Of a stretch of DNA of 64,000 nucleotides, positions 32,500 through 40,270 are shown piece by piece. The notes beneath the pieces are model-generated. The model saw only the letters and a program-made list of their open reading frames with translations, did no database searches and was not told where the DNA came from. The translations under genes were made by a program, and so were the position numbers. The stretch is from Pseudomonadota bacterium (GTDB lineage: Archaea > Thermoplasmatota > SW-10-69-26 > JACQPN01 > JAJPHT01), in the NCBI GenBank assembly GCA_021325135.1, contig JAJPHT010000027.1:1-64000 (forward strand), given 5' to 3'. How positions within the stretch are numbered: position 1 is the stretch's first letter; each line of letters opens with the position of its first letter.

Positions 32500-34095
32500 A
32501 TGTCCGTTCCGCTTCCCACACCTGAGCAGATTGCCCAGTTGTCGGGGGTTCTGTGCCTGCTTGCGCTGGGCGGGACGCTCGGCTGGTTCCTGCTCATGCC
32601 GGCCGGCCCTCGGTGGAGGCGGGACACGCGGGCAACGCTGGCGGCCGCCACGTTCGCAGTCGTGGTCTTCATCATGGCATGGACCAGCGCCATGAACCTC
32701 TTTGGGGACTACTTCACTTCTGCCGCAATCACCTTCCGCAATCTCGCCGAGTACGGCGACCTCGCCATTCCCTTCGCGCTGGCCACCTTCGCCTATGCGT
32801 TCCTGCGACCCTACTCTCGCAAGTTTGGGGTCATCGCGGCACTTGCCAGCGTTGTAACCGCGTCCCTTTGGGCATTCAACGCCGCCAATCCCTGTCAGTT
32901 TCGCTGCTATCCAGATGCGAATTCGGTCCACTTCGGCTGGATGGATGTCATTTCGTTTGCCGTCCCGCTTTGGTACGCCCTTGTCGCGGACTTCGTTGCG
33001 TATGACGCCTTGAAGGGCGTAAGCGACCGCGCCCGGAAGGCGAGTTTCCTGGTGGCCCTCGCGCTGCTGTTCTACAGCTTCGTCCAGAGCGGCATCCTGC
33101 TCACTAGCATCTTCTCCAATGGACCGCCCAAATTCTTCGTGCTCACCACATGGACGCCCATGTTCTTTGGCGAGGTGCTCGGAGCCCTGGGCGTGCTACC
33201 GGCCATCTACGCACTCGCCTGTCTGGCGCGAACTGCCCACGACCACGTCGACACGATGCTGCATTGGGCGCCCCGCGCCGTTTTCGCCTCCGTGGCGGCG
33301 TATGGATCAGGTCTTTTTCTCGGGGCCATTGTCTGGATCAAGAGCCTGTTCGGCCAAGTCCCTCCCGAGGCCGACCCCGTTTACCTGGGCCTTCTCCTTA
33401 AGGGAATTTGGACCTTCATGGTTCCAGTCGTCGTCGGCTATGCCATTGTCCAGTTCCGTCTCTTCGACCTTACCCAGAGTCAGAAGGCGGTCTTCCGGCG
33501 CGGTCCTGCGGTCGTGCTTGCGGTTGTCGCGATCTTGACGCTCACCTCATTGGTACAACGCTACGCCCGCGTGAACGAGCTCACCCGGTACAGCGCAGTC
33601 CTCATCGCGCTGATTGTTATCGGGGCTTTCGTCTTTGAGCCATTTGTGGAGTTCGTCCGGCGTCTCCCTGTGGCGTTGCAAGTAAGTCTTCTTGGGGCTC
33701 TCATTGCGGGAGGCGCGCTTGAGATTGTGAAGAACGGCACGGCATCCGTCTTGCTGTTCTGCATGGGCATCCTTGTGATGTGGCTCTTTTCGCGAAAGGC
33801 CCATTCATTGGGAGAGGCGTTGGAGGATGGGGACCTGCTCCCGCCGCTGTCGCGTCGTGCGACCATGAGCGACGAGGAGAAAGCCGTCTGGATGGAAGTG
33901 CGGATCTCGGATTGTATGCAACGCGGGGGCTGGAATCCGCAAAACCATGCCCGGTACCGTGCAGAATCGCTGGATTTTGGAGTCCCAGAGCAGACGTACA
34001 ACCGCTTGGTCAACGGCTGTGCTGAAGCATTCGCCAGTCGCGGCGCGAAGACGCAACCGGAGACTTGGACTGAGGAACCTTTGGGGGAGGCGTAA
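32500..34095 (+). CDS. Large polytopic membrane protein
   Basis: A 531-aa protein with about twelve to thirteen membrane helices, then a cytoplasmic tail of about 100 residues (SDEEKAVWMEVRISDCMQRGGWNPQNHARYRAESL). The arrangement resembles sensor-type 7TM or MASE domains, but no kinase or cyclase follows. The tail may bind nucleic acid or protein. Function unknown. The lower GC marks it as acquired. Confidence 0.72.
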   Translation: MSVPLPTPEQIAQLSGVLCLLALGGTLGWFLLMPAGPRWRRDTRATLAAATFAVVVFIMAWTSAMNLFGDYFTSAAITFRNLAEYGDLAIPFALATFAYAFLRPYSRKFGVIAALASVVTASLWAFNAANPCQFRCYPDANSVHFGWMDVISFAVPLWYALVADFVAYDALKGVSDRARKASFLVALALLFYSFVQSGILLTSIFSNGPPKFFVLTTWTPMFFGEVLGALGVLPAIYALACLARTAHDHVDTMLHWAPRAVFASVAAYGSGLFLGAIVWIKSLFGQVPPEADPVYLGLLLKGIWTFMVPVVVGYAIVQFRLFDLTQSQKAVFRRGPAVVLAVVAILTLTSLVQRYARVNELTRYSAVLIALIVIGAFVFEPFVEFVRRLPVALQVSLLGALIAGGALEIVKNGTASVLLFCMGILVMWLFSRKAHSLGEALEDGDLLPPLSRRATMSDEEKAVWMEVRISDCMQRGGWNPQNHARYRAESLDFGVPEQTYNRLVNGCAEAFASRGAKTQPETWTEEPLGEA

Positions 34096-34101
34096 ACCTT
34101 C

Positions 34102-34422
34102 ATGATGAATTTCACGAGCGGCATTAGCGGACGCCATTCCACGCTTCTGCAAGCGGGCATCGCCGTTGGCCTCATTCTCGTATCCACCCTTCCGGTCTTG
34201 GGTGACACTGCGTCTGGGGTGCCTCCATCGTGCCCCGAAGACCCCACCGCGTGCCACATTGCTCGTGTCACCGTAATCGCAATCGACCCCAACGGCGTCC
34301 CCACCTCATCGCACACGTTCGACATCTCACCCGTGGGCGTCTCGATCACCGTGACGGTCCAACTGAGCGCCCTCTTGGGCAATCCAAGCCATTTTCTCGT
34401 GATTGGCACGTCAATGGAATGA
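34102..34422 (+). CDS. Small secreted protein
   Basis: A 106-aa protein with a hydrophobic leader (LLQAGIAVGLILVSTLPVLG), two cysteines and a beta-rich end (HTFDISPVGVSITVTVQLSALL). It lies six bases after the membrane protein gene, so the two are in one operon. No family was recognised. Confidence 0.6.
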   Translation: MMNFTSGISGRHSTLLQAGIAVGLILVSTLPVLGDTASGVPPSCPEDPTACHIARVTVIAIDPNGVPTSSHTFDISPVGVSITVTVQLSALLGNPSHFLVIGTSME

Positions 34423-34429
34423 AACCAAG

Positions 34430-34558
34430 ATGTCCAGCCCCACGACGGACACGCCCTCCGTGCCCAGCGTGGTGCCCGCCACCGAGGAGCGGTCCAAGCC
34501 CAGCTTCACGGACTCCGGGACCGCGATGGCGCCCGTGACGATCTACGGCTCGCGGTAG
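34430..34558 (+). CDS. Short Ser/Pro/Thr-rich frame
   Basis: A 42-aa frame from an ATG just after the preceding gene (MSSPTTDTPSVPSVVPATEERSKP...). The composition is like a disordered tail. It could be a real micro-protein or a gene remnant in the 330-base gap before 34752. Confidence 0.25.
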   Translation: MSSPTTDTPSVPSVVPATEERSKPSFTDSGTAMAPVTIYGSR

Positions 34559-34644
34559 GAGCACGCCACGCACGCGGGCCCGCCCGCGGCCCTCATCAGC
34601 GCCGCGCTGCACTCCGGACACGTCACGTCGTCCACGTCCCTCAA
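34543..34644 (-). CDS. Possible 33-aa zinc-ribbon micro-protein
   Basis: From a TTG, the minus strand encodes a peptide with CPEC and CVAC ten to twenty residues apart (DDVTCPECSAALM...PACVACSYREP), a compact zinc-ribbon pattern. The frame is open further upstream without a better start, so it may also be the end of a decayed longer gene. Confidence 0.35.
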   Translation of the reverse strand: MRDVDDVTCPECSAALMRAAGGPACVACSYREP

Positions 34645-34751
34645 GACCCTGACACGAGGGACGACTCCGACGCGGAGGGCAGCCCGAAAGGACCCCCCAC
34701 GCTGGAGCGCGCGGTCTTCTACTGGAAGCCTGAAGCCGTGACCCGTTTAAC

Positions 34752-35072
34752 ATGGCCCTGTTGGGCAAGGACAAGATGGTGCCGTGGATCATCGTTGGCG
34801 CCCTCGTCGTCAGCGGCGCAGCGTGGGCGCTCGCCAGCGCCGCGGTCCAGATCACGGGCTCCCTCTGCACCGCCTTCATGGAGCCCATCAAGGCCGGCGC
34901 CGCCAACAACGGCTTCGCCGACGCCCTCCTCCTCTTGGTCGCCGGCGACGCTATCGGCGGCGCTGCCGCGACGCTCGCCCTCACCATGGTGGGCCTCGAC
35001 CTCCTCCCCGCGATCCTCAGCGCCGGCGCCCTCGACGCCCTGGCCGACGCGCTGGCCTGGATCGCTTGCTGA
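34752..35072 (+). CDS. Small membrane protein
   Basis: A 106-aa protein with three hydrophobic helices (VPWIIVGALVVSGAAWALASAAVQ; ALLLLVAGDAIGGAAATLALTMV; LLPAILSAGALDALADALAWIA). It ends 30 bases before the first large inverted repeat. It may belong to the Rep module as an envelope component. No family was recognised. Confidence 0.6.
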   Translation: MALLGKDKMVPWIIVGALVVSGAAWALASAAVQITGSLCTAFMEPIKAGAANNGFADALLLLVAGDAIGGAAATLALTMVGLDLLPAILSAGALDALADALAWIAC

Positions 35073-35102
35073 CCTCTGGACCTGGCGCCCTGGCGAAGGC
35101 AT

Positions 35103-35144
35103 CCCGTCTCAAAAGCCGCCTATCTTGACCTCTTTTGAGACGGG
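35103..35144. other. Candidate rolling-circle origin hairpin
   Basis: The arms CCCGTCTCAAAAG (35103-35115) and CTTTTGAGACGGG (35132-35144) are perfectly inverted over 13 bases. The 16-base loop contains TATCTTGA, close to the nick sequence of pC194-type double-strand origins (TATCTTGATA). It lies about 290 bases upstream of the Rep-like gene. A simple terminator for the gene ending at 35072 is the alternative. Confidence 0.55.
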
Positions 35145-35202
35145 CAGGAAAACTCCTGGCAGGGATCGGCGGGGAGGAGCCCTTGGGACCCGGTTGTTCC
35201 CG

Positions 35203-35244
35203 GAATACACTACGCCGTAGTTTACGAAGGCTAGTAGTGTATTC
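35203..35244. repeat. Second large inverted repeat upstream of rep
   Basis: GAATACACTAC (35203-35213) and GTAGTGTATTC (35234-35244) are perfect 11-base arms. The 20-base loop itself can pair (GCC...GGC, GTA...TAC). It may bind Rep, serve as a single-strand origin or be an operator for rep. Confidence 0.6.
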
Positions 35245-35340
35245 TGAAGAACAATCGGAAGGCCCGAGGAGGCGCCCCTGCCCGCAAGATCACCAGGCCA
35301 AGGGGATCGTGCCCTGCCTTTTCCCAAACTTAAATCTCAA

Positions 35341-35362
35341 TCTAATTTTTAAAAAAATAGAG
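35341..35362 (+). promoter_or_regulatory. AT-rich run, probable rep promoter / unwinding element
   Basis: A stretch of T followed by A residues (CTAATTTTTAAAAAAATAG) stands out in otherwise GC-rich DNA about 75-95 bases before the rep ATG. It fits a TATA box or a DNA unwinding element next to the origin hairpins. Confidence 0.45.
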
Positions 35363-35434
35363 CAGCGACGTGCGCCGCACGACACGCGCCCCGCGCACCG
35401 TCACCATGACGGCGGCCCGCCGCCACTCGCGCCC

Positions 35435-36436
35435 ATGCGCCCACGACACGACGCCAGGCTAGAAAGAAGGCCGCGCAACGCGCTCAGCCGCGCCATGCGC
35501 GAAAACCTCGCCTACTGGCTCGCCCAGGTCCAGAAGTATGTCACCCCCGACCGCCTGGCCCTCGTCCGGACGTACTACCCTCCCATCCTGGCCGCGAAGA
35601 TCATCGCCTGCTGCGAGGCCCAGCTGCGCGGCGACTTCCGCCGCTGCTGCCGCGACCGCTACTGCCCCGCGTGCAGCATGAACGAATCCCGGAAGATCGC
35701 CCGCAAGCAGTACCGCCACTTCGAGGCCTGCACGCCCAAGGGCGCCAAGATGCGCCTCGCCCACGACGTGTTCACCCTCCCGCCCCAGCTCCGGGCCCGC
35801 CTCGTCAGCCTCGCCGGCTGGCACGCCTTCCGCCTCGCGGTCCAGGACACCCTGCGGGAGATCCACGGCGCCGAGGTCGCCGGCGTGATGAACTTCCACG
35901 CCCACGGCGACGAGGACATCCGCCTCTTCCACCCGCATTGGGACGTGGTGACGAACGGCTACCTCCTCCCCGAGACGGGCAAGCCCAAGCAGCACCGCCC
36001 GCCCTTCGTCCACCACGACGACGTGCGCGACGTCTACCGCCGCAACCTCGCGCGCCACTTCGCCCTGGCCGAGCACGAGAAGCCCGAGAAGGTAGACTGG
36101 TGGTGCGACACCAGGAACCACCGCGTCTTCAACCTCCCCTGGAAGATCCGCCACGTCATCCGCTACAGCGCGCGCAACGTCTACCAGCCCCACCTCGCCT
36201 GGTTCGTGGACAACGGCCCCGAAGGCGACTGGTACTACATGCCCAACGAGAAGAAGGGCGAGGTCTGCATCTACGAGGGCGCGGAGGTCATCCGCAACTT
36301 CCAGCGCATCGAGCACATGCTCTACCGCAAGCGCCGCCGCGTCTGGTTCGGCTACATGCAGGACCGCAGCTTCGCCAAGAGCGCCGCGCGCTTCGGCCAG
36401 AAGATCGCGCAGGGCGAGCAGAGCGAGGACGAATGA
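35435..36436 (+). CDS. rep: Rolling-circle replication initiator (HUH-like Rep)
   Basis: This 333-aa protein has the order of motifs of Rep_1/IS91-type HUH endonucleases. First comes a cysteine cluster (CCEAQLRGDFRRCCRDRYCPAC), then a FTLPPQLR strand (motif 1). Next is FHPHWDVVTNGYLL (166-170), which aligns with the metal-binding HPHxH motif but has Asp170 in place of the last His. Last is VIRYSARNVY with candidate nucleophile Tyr244 (compare KYSxKD in pC194 Rep) and a second Tyr250. It would nick the origin and prime rolling-circle replication. The start was chosen as the first ATG after the AT-rich promoter. The stop overlaps the ATPase gene start (ATGA). Confidence 0.72.
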   Translation: MRPRHDARLERRPRNALSRAMRENLAYWLAQVQKYVTPDRLALVRTYYPPILAAKIIACCEAQLRGDFRRCCRDRYCPACSMNESRKIARKQYRHFEACTPKGAKMRLAHDVFTLPPQLRARLVSLAGWHAFRLAVQDTLREIHGAEVAGVMNFHAHGDEDIRLFHPHWDVVTNGYLLPETGKPKQHRPPFVHHDDVRDVYRRNLARHFALAEHEKPEKVDWWCDTRNHRVFNLPWKIRHVIRYSARNVYQPHLAWFVDNGPEGDWYYMPNEKKGEVCIYEGAEVIRNFQRIEHMLYRKRRRVWFGYMQDRSFAKSAARFGQKIAQGEQSEDE

Positions 36437-37548
36437 AGCTCCGCGGCAGCGACCAGCTCTCCGCGCTCCTCTCCGGGCGCCTCGACAACGTCACGCCCGA
36501 GGACATGCAGCTCCTCCTCCTCACCCTGGGCGGCGAACTGGCCGACCGCATGGTGGACGCCCACCTCGGAGAAGGCGTCGAGCTGAGCCCCCTTCAGGAG
36601 CTTTACGTCCGCGAGCGCCTGCGCGTCTTCAGCGAAGCCCCCGACACCAGCGACACGATCCGCCTCTTCCGCGCCCTGGAGACCAACATTACCTCCACAG
36701 TGCGCGCGCACCATGCCTGGCGCCACGAAAGGCAAGGCAACGTCGTCTGGCAGTTCAGCGGCGGCACCGGCACCGGCAAGAGCAGCGCCATGCTCGCCCT
36801 CCTGGAGACCTTCAATCGCGTCCAGCCCGACGATCTACGCCGCCACGTCACCATCGACGTGCCCCACCTCCCCCAGCTCCTCCCCCAACTCTCTCGCGGC
36901 AGCGGCGTCGCCGTGGACGAGCAATCCAAGGCGACAGGCGAGGGCTCCGTCACCCAAGAGAAGGTCCTCCAGAATATCGAAGACCAGATTCGCTTCTCAG
37001 AAATCGATATCTATTGGGCCAGCCCCGAAGGCGAGGACCACGCGACCAGCCAAGGAGAGTTCGTCGCCTTCGGCGCCAACCGGCGCGAACGATACACTAG
37101 ATTCCTCGTCTACCTCCACGACCTGCCCCTCGGCTACGCGAATCTCCCCTGGTGCAGCGACGCCATGTGGACCGCCTACCTCCCGATCAAGAAGGAGAAC
37201 GTCGAGCGCGCGCTGCGCGCCGCGTTCAAGGACACCGAATGGCTGGACGAGGTCGTGCGTCGCCTCTTCGACCTGGAGGCCGTCCAGAAGGCGTGCGGCG
37301 TCCGCAAGCTCAAGACGCCCGACTGGCGCCGCGTGCTCAAGCGCCACGCCTCCATGCTCAACGTCAGCCAAATCCAAACCGTCGCCGAAGAAATCGAGTT
37401 CATGCTCGACACGCTGCTCATCAAGCCCAACGACTTCGCCGCCATCTACGGCTGGGACCCCACGCCCAATATGCTCAAGGCCGCCGCGCTCAACGCCAAG
37501 AAGATCACGACCCGCAGAGAGGAACCCCATGACGACGAATCCACTTGA
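36433..37548 (+). CDS. P-loop ATPase coupled to rep
   Basis: A 371-aa ATPase with Walker A GTGTGKSS (111-118) and a Walker B-like GVAVDE (Asp162, Glu163). There is no membrane segment or helicase superfamily motif set. The C-terminal half is helical. By position and size it could be the DNA-packaging or assembly ATPase of an envelope-bearing element (compare VP8 of pleolipoviruses) or a Rep-associated motor. The ATGA overlap with rep shows coupled expression. Confidence 0.7.
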   Translation: MKLRGSDQLSALLSGRLDNVTPEDMQLLLLTLGGELADRMVDAHLGEGVELSPLQELYVRERLRVFSEAPDTSDTIRLFRALETNITSTVRAHHAWRHERQGNVVWQFSGGTGTGKSSAMLALLETFNRVQPDDLRRHVTIDVPHLPQLLPQLSRGSGVAVDEQSKATGEGSVTQEKVLQNIEDQIRFSEIDIYWASPEGEDHATSQGEFVAFGANRRERYTRFLVYLHDLPLGYANLPWCSDAMWTAYLPIKKENVERALRAAFKDTEWLDEVVRRLFDLEAVQKACGVRKLKTPDWRRVLKRHASMLNVSQIQTVAEEIEFMLDTLLIKPNDFAAIYGWDPTPNMLKAAALNAKKITTRREEPHDDEST

Positions 37549-37882
37549 CGCCCCGATCCAGAATAGCCCCGTGCTCCAGCTCGCCGAGAAGGACGACGCG
37601 CTCTACCGCGCGCTGCGCGACACGATGAGCACGGCGCCCGACCCGAACCTCCTGCTATCGAACCTGAACCCCGGTGAGTCCGAGGACGTGGCCTCCATGC
37701 TCGCGTTCTTTCACGGCACCGGCAGCGAACACCTCGTCCGCTGGGGCAATGCTTACCTCCTCGCCCGCCGGGCCGAACGTGGCAACTTCTTCAAACAATT
37801 CATCGCCACCGTCAAAAGCATTGGGCGAGCAGACCATTCCGCAAGGAGCGGAATTTTCGGCTTACGCAGGGGAGGCGCGTGA
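37529..37882 (+). CDS. Hypothetical protein downstream of the ATPase
   Basis: A 117-aa protein (MTTNPLDAPIQNSPVLQLAEKDDALYRAL...) with a helical body and a basic end. The start overlaps the ATPase gene by 20 bases and has a GAGAGGA ribosome-binding site. No family was recognised. Confidence 0.6.
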   Translation: MTTNPLDAPIQNSPVLQLAEKDDALYRALRDTMSTAPDPNLLLSNLNPGESEDVASMLAFFHGTGSEHLVRWGNAYLLARRAERGNFFKQFIATVKSIGRADHSARSGIFGLRRGGA

Positions 37883-37971
37883 GGCGGCGACTACAGTTGA
37901 CGCAACGTGGGTCGTAAGACGGGCAGGGGGAAAGAAAAGGAGGGGCCGCCGTCCGCGGCCCGTTATGCCGA

Positions 37972-38226
37972 TTAGAGGATGTCAGTCAGCCCAGGGCGCT
38001 GGCAGTTGAGAACGGAGATAGTGCATCGGTCGTTGCAGTAGCCCGCGTTGATCGTGCAGCTTCCGTTGCTGTCACAGTAGCCCAGGTTCACCTCGCAGCT
38101 GCCCCGACACGTACCGACGGTGAGGAAGCAGCTGCCGGCGTCAGCGACCGAGGTGAGGCCGCCTGCGATCATGCCGACGCTGGTCAGGAGGAAGCCGGTA
38201 AGGATTGCTTTGGTGATGACGTTCAT
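37972..38226 (-). CDS. Secreted peptide with cysteine repeats
   Basis: An 84-aa protein: signal peptide (to about Ala34) and a 50-residue mature part of short repeats (SCEVNLGYCDSNGSCTINAGYCNDRCTISVLNC). Cysteines recur every 5-9 residues, so a disulfide-rich beta ladder is likely. A GGGAGAGGG ribosome-binding site precedes the ATG. It is transcribed against the Rep operon. The unusual repeat suggests a secreted effector. Confidence 0.65.
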   Translation of the reverse strand: MNVITKAILTGFLLTSVGMIAGGLTSVADAGSCFLTVGTCRGSCEVNLGYCDSNGSCTINAGYCNDRCTISVLNCQRPGLTDIL

Positions 38227-38444
38227 TGAGTTACCCTCTCCCGAAGAGAATGGGGTAGCCGTTACAGTTCGCGAGGATGGGAATAACGTATTGGAGTAAA
38301 ACTGTGAACGCGGCATCGAAATTCAGGAGTAACGTTGAACCCTATCCGGGTCGCCGGAGTCCTTTAGCTCATGCACGCCGCGATCATGAGCGGCGGAAGA
38401 GCCGGTTAAGCGCACAGCCCCGGCCTCATTGGGCTCTGGAGGAG

Positions 38445-39161
38445 CTAGCCCCAACCTGCCACAAGACGGTCTCTGAACCGCGGGTCTCCCATCATGTGGT
38501 TCCGAACTGAGTTCAAGAAGTGGTCCGTGTGGTGGATCTTCCGCAACACGTCCAACGACTCCGATCCCGTGAGGCCGACACGTTCTTCGACTTTCCACCG
38601 AGGGTGAAAGTCGGCGATCCAGTTCACGCAATTCAATGTGAAGCTTCCACCCTTGATCGGCGTACTCCAGGGAATGACGTAGAATTCGTCCACAAGCCGA
38701 TCCAGTTCCTTTCCTCGCTTGGCGTTCGCTTCATTGGTCTCCTGTGGCAATCTTCGGAGGATGCCGGGGTCGAGTACGATCCCCGCCCAGTCCTGCGCTT
38801 CCTCGATTTCGTAAGCGCGGTTCATCGCTTTCCCCAAGAAAGTCTCGCCTTCATGAGAGAATTCTCCAGCCGCGATGCCTCCACGCAACGCGAACCCTTG
38901 GCGCAGCGCCGAGCCCATGAGCTTGCTGGAGAACGCGATAATCTGCTCCAGGTTTCCGGCCTCGATACCTTCGGTGTAACCGAGAATCGAGTCGCTAAAC
39001 TGGATCGACTTGCAATTCAGTCCCATCGCCATAAGGCTCGCCTTTCCTCTGAGAACGCGCATTTCCAAGGCCAGAGGCGAAAGGTCCTTGGTTTTCACTA
39101 ATTCGCGGAACCCGAGAATGTCGAAGAAGGCAACGTAGCTGGGCCGCTCGCTGTCTGCCAT
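38445..39161 (-). CDS. Class III nucleotidyl cyclase-like protein
   Basis: A 238-aa protein with a cyclase homology domain. FFDILGF (Asp14) and FSDSIL (Asp57) supply both metal-binding aspartates, followed by LRGGIAAGE (93-99) and KAMNRAYEIEEAQ. The rest has no transmembrane helix or sensor. Such compact cyclases occur widely in prokaryotes and include members of cyclic-nucleotide defence systems (Pycsar). No effector is evident next to it, so a defence role is only a suggestion. Confidence 0.65.
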   Translation of the reverse strand: MADSERPSYVAFFDILGFRELVKTKDLSPLALEMRVLRGKASLMAMGLNCKSIQFSDSILGYTEGIEAGNLEQIIAFSSKLMGSALRQGFALRGGIAAGEFSHEGETFLGKAMNRAYEIEEAQDWAGIVLDPGILRRLPQETNEANAKRGKELDRLVDEFYVIPWSTPIKGGSFTLNCVNWIADFHPRWKVEERVGLTGSESLDVLRKIHHTDHFLNSVRNHMMGDPRFRDRLVAGWG

Positions 39162-39242
39162 TATCTCGGAAGCGGTCGACGCGCGGATAAAGGGCAGTCC
39201 TGGCGCGAGGCACCCTGCGCGCCCACGCACCCAACGCGGGCG

Positions 39243-39266
39243 TAGCAACGACTTCGGGAGTTGCTA
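39243..39266. promoter_or_regulatory. Inverted repeat between divergent cyclase and structural genes
   Basis: TAGCAAC (39243-39249) and GTTGCTA (39260-39266) flank a 10-base centre GACTTCGGGA, which resembles the core of the repeated motif (GACTTCGAGGG). It lies in the 227-base gap between the divergent starts at 39161 and 39389. Confidence 0.4.
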
Positions 39267-39388
39267 TCACCGCCGAGACGCACCAGACGCCGCCGCGTTG
39301 GATCGGCGCCCCGCGAAAAGCCTCCACACGCGACACACCTCCTCCGGCAAAACTCGGGGCGCCGGTCCTGCGCGACAGGAAGCCTCCC

Positions 39389-39865
39389 ATGAAGGAAAGC
39401 CTGTCTCGAAGAATCGCGCCGCGCACCCTCCTTGGCCTCCTGGGCCTGGGCCTGGTGCTTGTGGCGATGGGCACGGCGCAGGCCGCGCCCACGGTGAACG
39501 TGAGCAAGACTTTCGGCCTCGAACCCGGCGATTGGGTCCTTGTCCAGGCGACCGGCTTCGCCGCCAACGGCAACATTACGATTGCCATTGACGGCGTGCA
39601 GGCCTACTCGGGCAGGGCCGACGCCAACGGGGCCCTCACGCAGAGTGTCCAGGTTCCCTACACCGCCAAGGCCGGGTACACGAAGCTGACCGTCACGGAC
39701 AACGTCAACAGCGTGGACGTGAGCATCCAGGTCAAGGGCTCGATGGAGAGCTTCGTGGAGACGATGCAGAGCATGACGCCGCTCGCGAAGATCGTGGTGT
39801 CCATCTTCATCATCTTCCTGCCCGTGCTCATCGGCGTGGGCATCTGGCATTGGTGCCGCACCTAA
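39389..39865 (+). CDS. Small surface protein with C-terminal anchor
   Basis: A 158-aa protein: signal peptide (to about Ala33), one Ig-like domain (VNVSKTFGLEPGDWVLVQATGF...) and a C-terminal helix (IVVSIFIIFLPVLIGVGIW). It would expose one domain on the outside of the membrane. It is first in the block of membrane and surface genes that follows the Rep module. Confidence 0.7.
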   Translation: MKESLSRRIAPRTLLGLLGLGLVLVAMGTAQAAPTVNVSKTFGLEPGDWVLVQATGFAANGNITIAIDGVQAYSGRADANGALTQSVQVPYTAKAGYTKLTVTDNVNSVDVSIQVKGSMESFVETMQSMTPLAKIVVSIFIIFLPVLIGVGIWHWCRT

Positions 39866-39922
39866 ACGCGCACCCCCTGGGGCCGCAAGGCCCCGCCTCT
39901 CTTCCTCATCCAAGGTGCTCCC

Positions 39923-40270
39923 ATGACCTCCACCCCTTCCGTTCCCAAGAACGCGCAGCTGCGCGGCCTCATCACCATCTGGACGATCCTCGCCACCAGC
40001 GCGAGCCTCGACGTGCTCATGACCCTCCTCGCCGCCACCAGCATCCCCAGCTTCCGCGAGGAGAACGCCATCGCCCGCGCCGCCCTCCACGCCGGCCTCC
40101 TGCCCTTCCTCCTGCTCAAGGCCGCCGGGCTCGCTTTCAGCCTCCTCGCCGCGCTCTACCTCCTGCGCCACGGCTACGCCGCGAAAGTCGAACGCCTCCT
40201 CACCGCCTGGTGCATCCTCTACGGCTCGCTCAACGCCGTGAGCGCCCTCCAGCTCCTCGGAGGCCTCTGA
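39923..40270 (+). CDS. Small three-helix membrane protein
   Basis: A 115-aa protein with three or four hydrophobic helices and a short cytoplasmic N-terminus. Its position directly before the spike-like gene and its size match VP3-type matrix membrane proteins of pleolipoviruses, though no sequence family was recognised. The stop overlaps the next ATG by one base (TGATG). Confidence 0.62.
   Translation: MTSTPSVPKNAQLRGLITIWTILATSASLDVLMTLLAATSIPSFREENAIARAALHAGLLPFLLLKAAGLAFSLLAALYLLRHGYAAKVERLLTAWCILYGSLNAVSALQLLGGL

Noticed and set aside
38445..39161. A complete Pycsar defence system
   Set aside because: The cyclase has no recognisable effector gene beside it, so only the cyclase-like call is kept.
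39850..40269. N-terminal extension of the spike-like frame
   Set aside because: The extension is Arg/Pro/His-rich and overlaps the 115-aa membrane protein gene in another frame. The ATG at 40270 is followed by a proper signal peptide.
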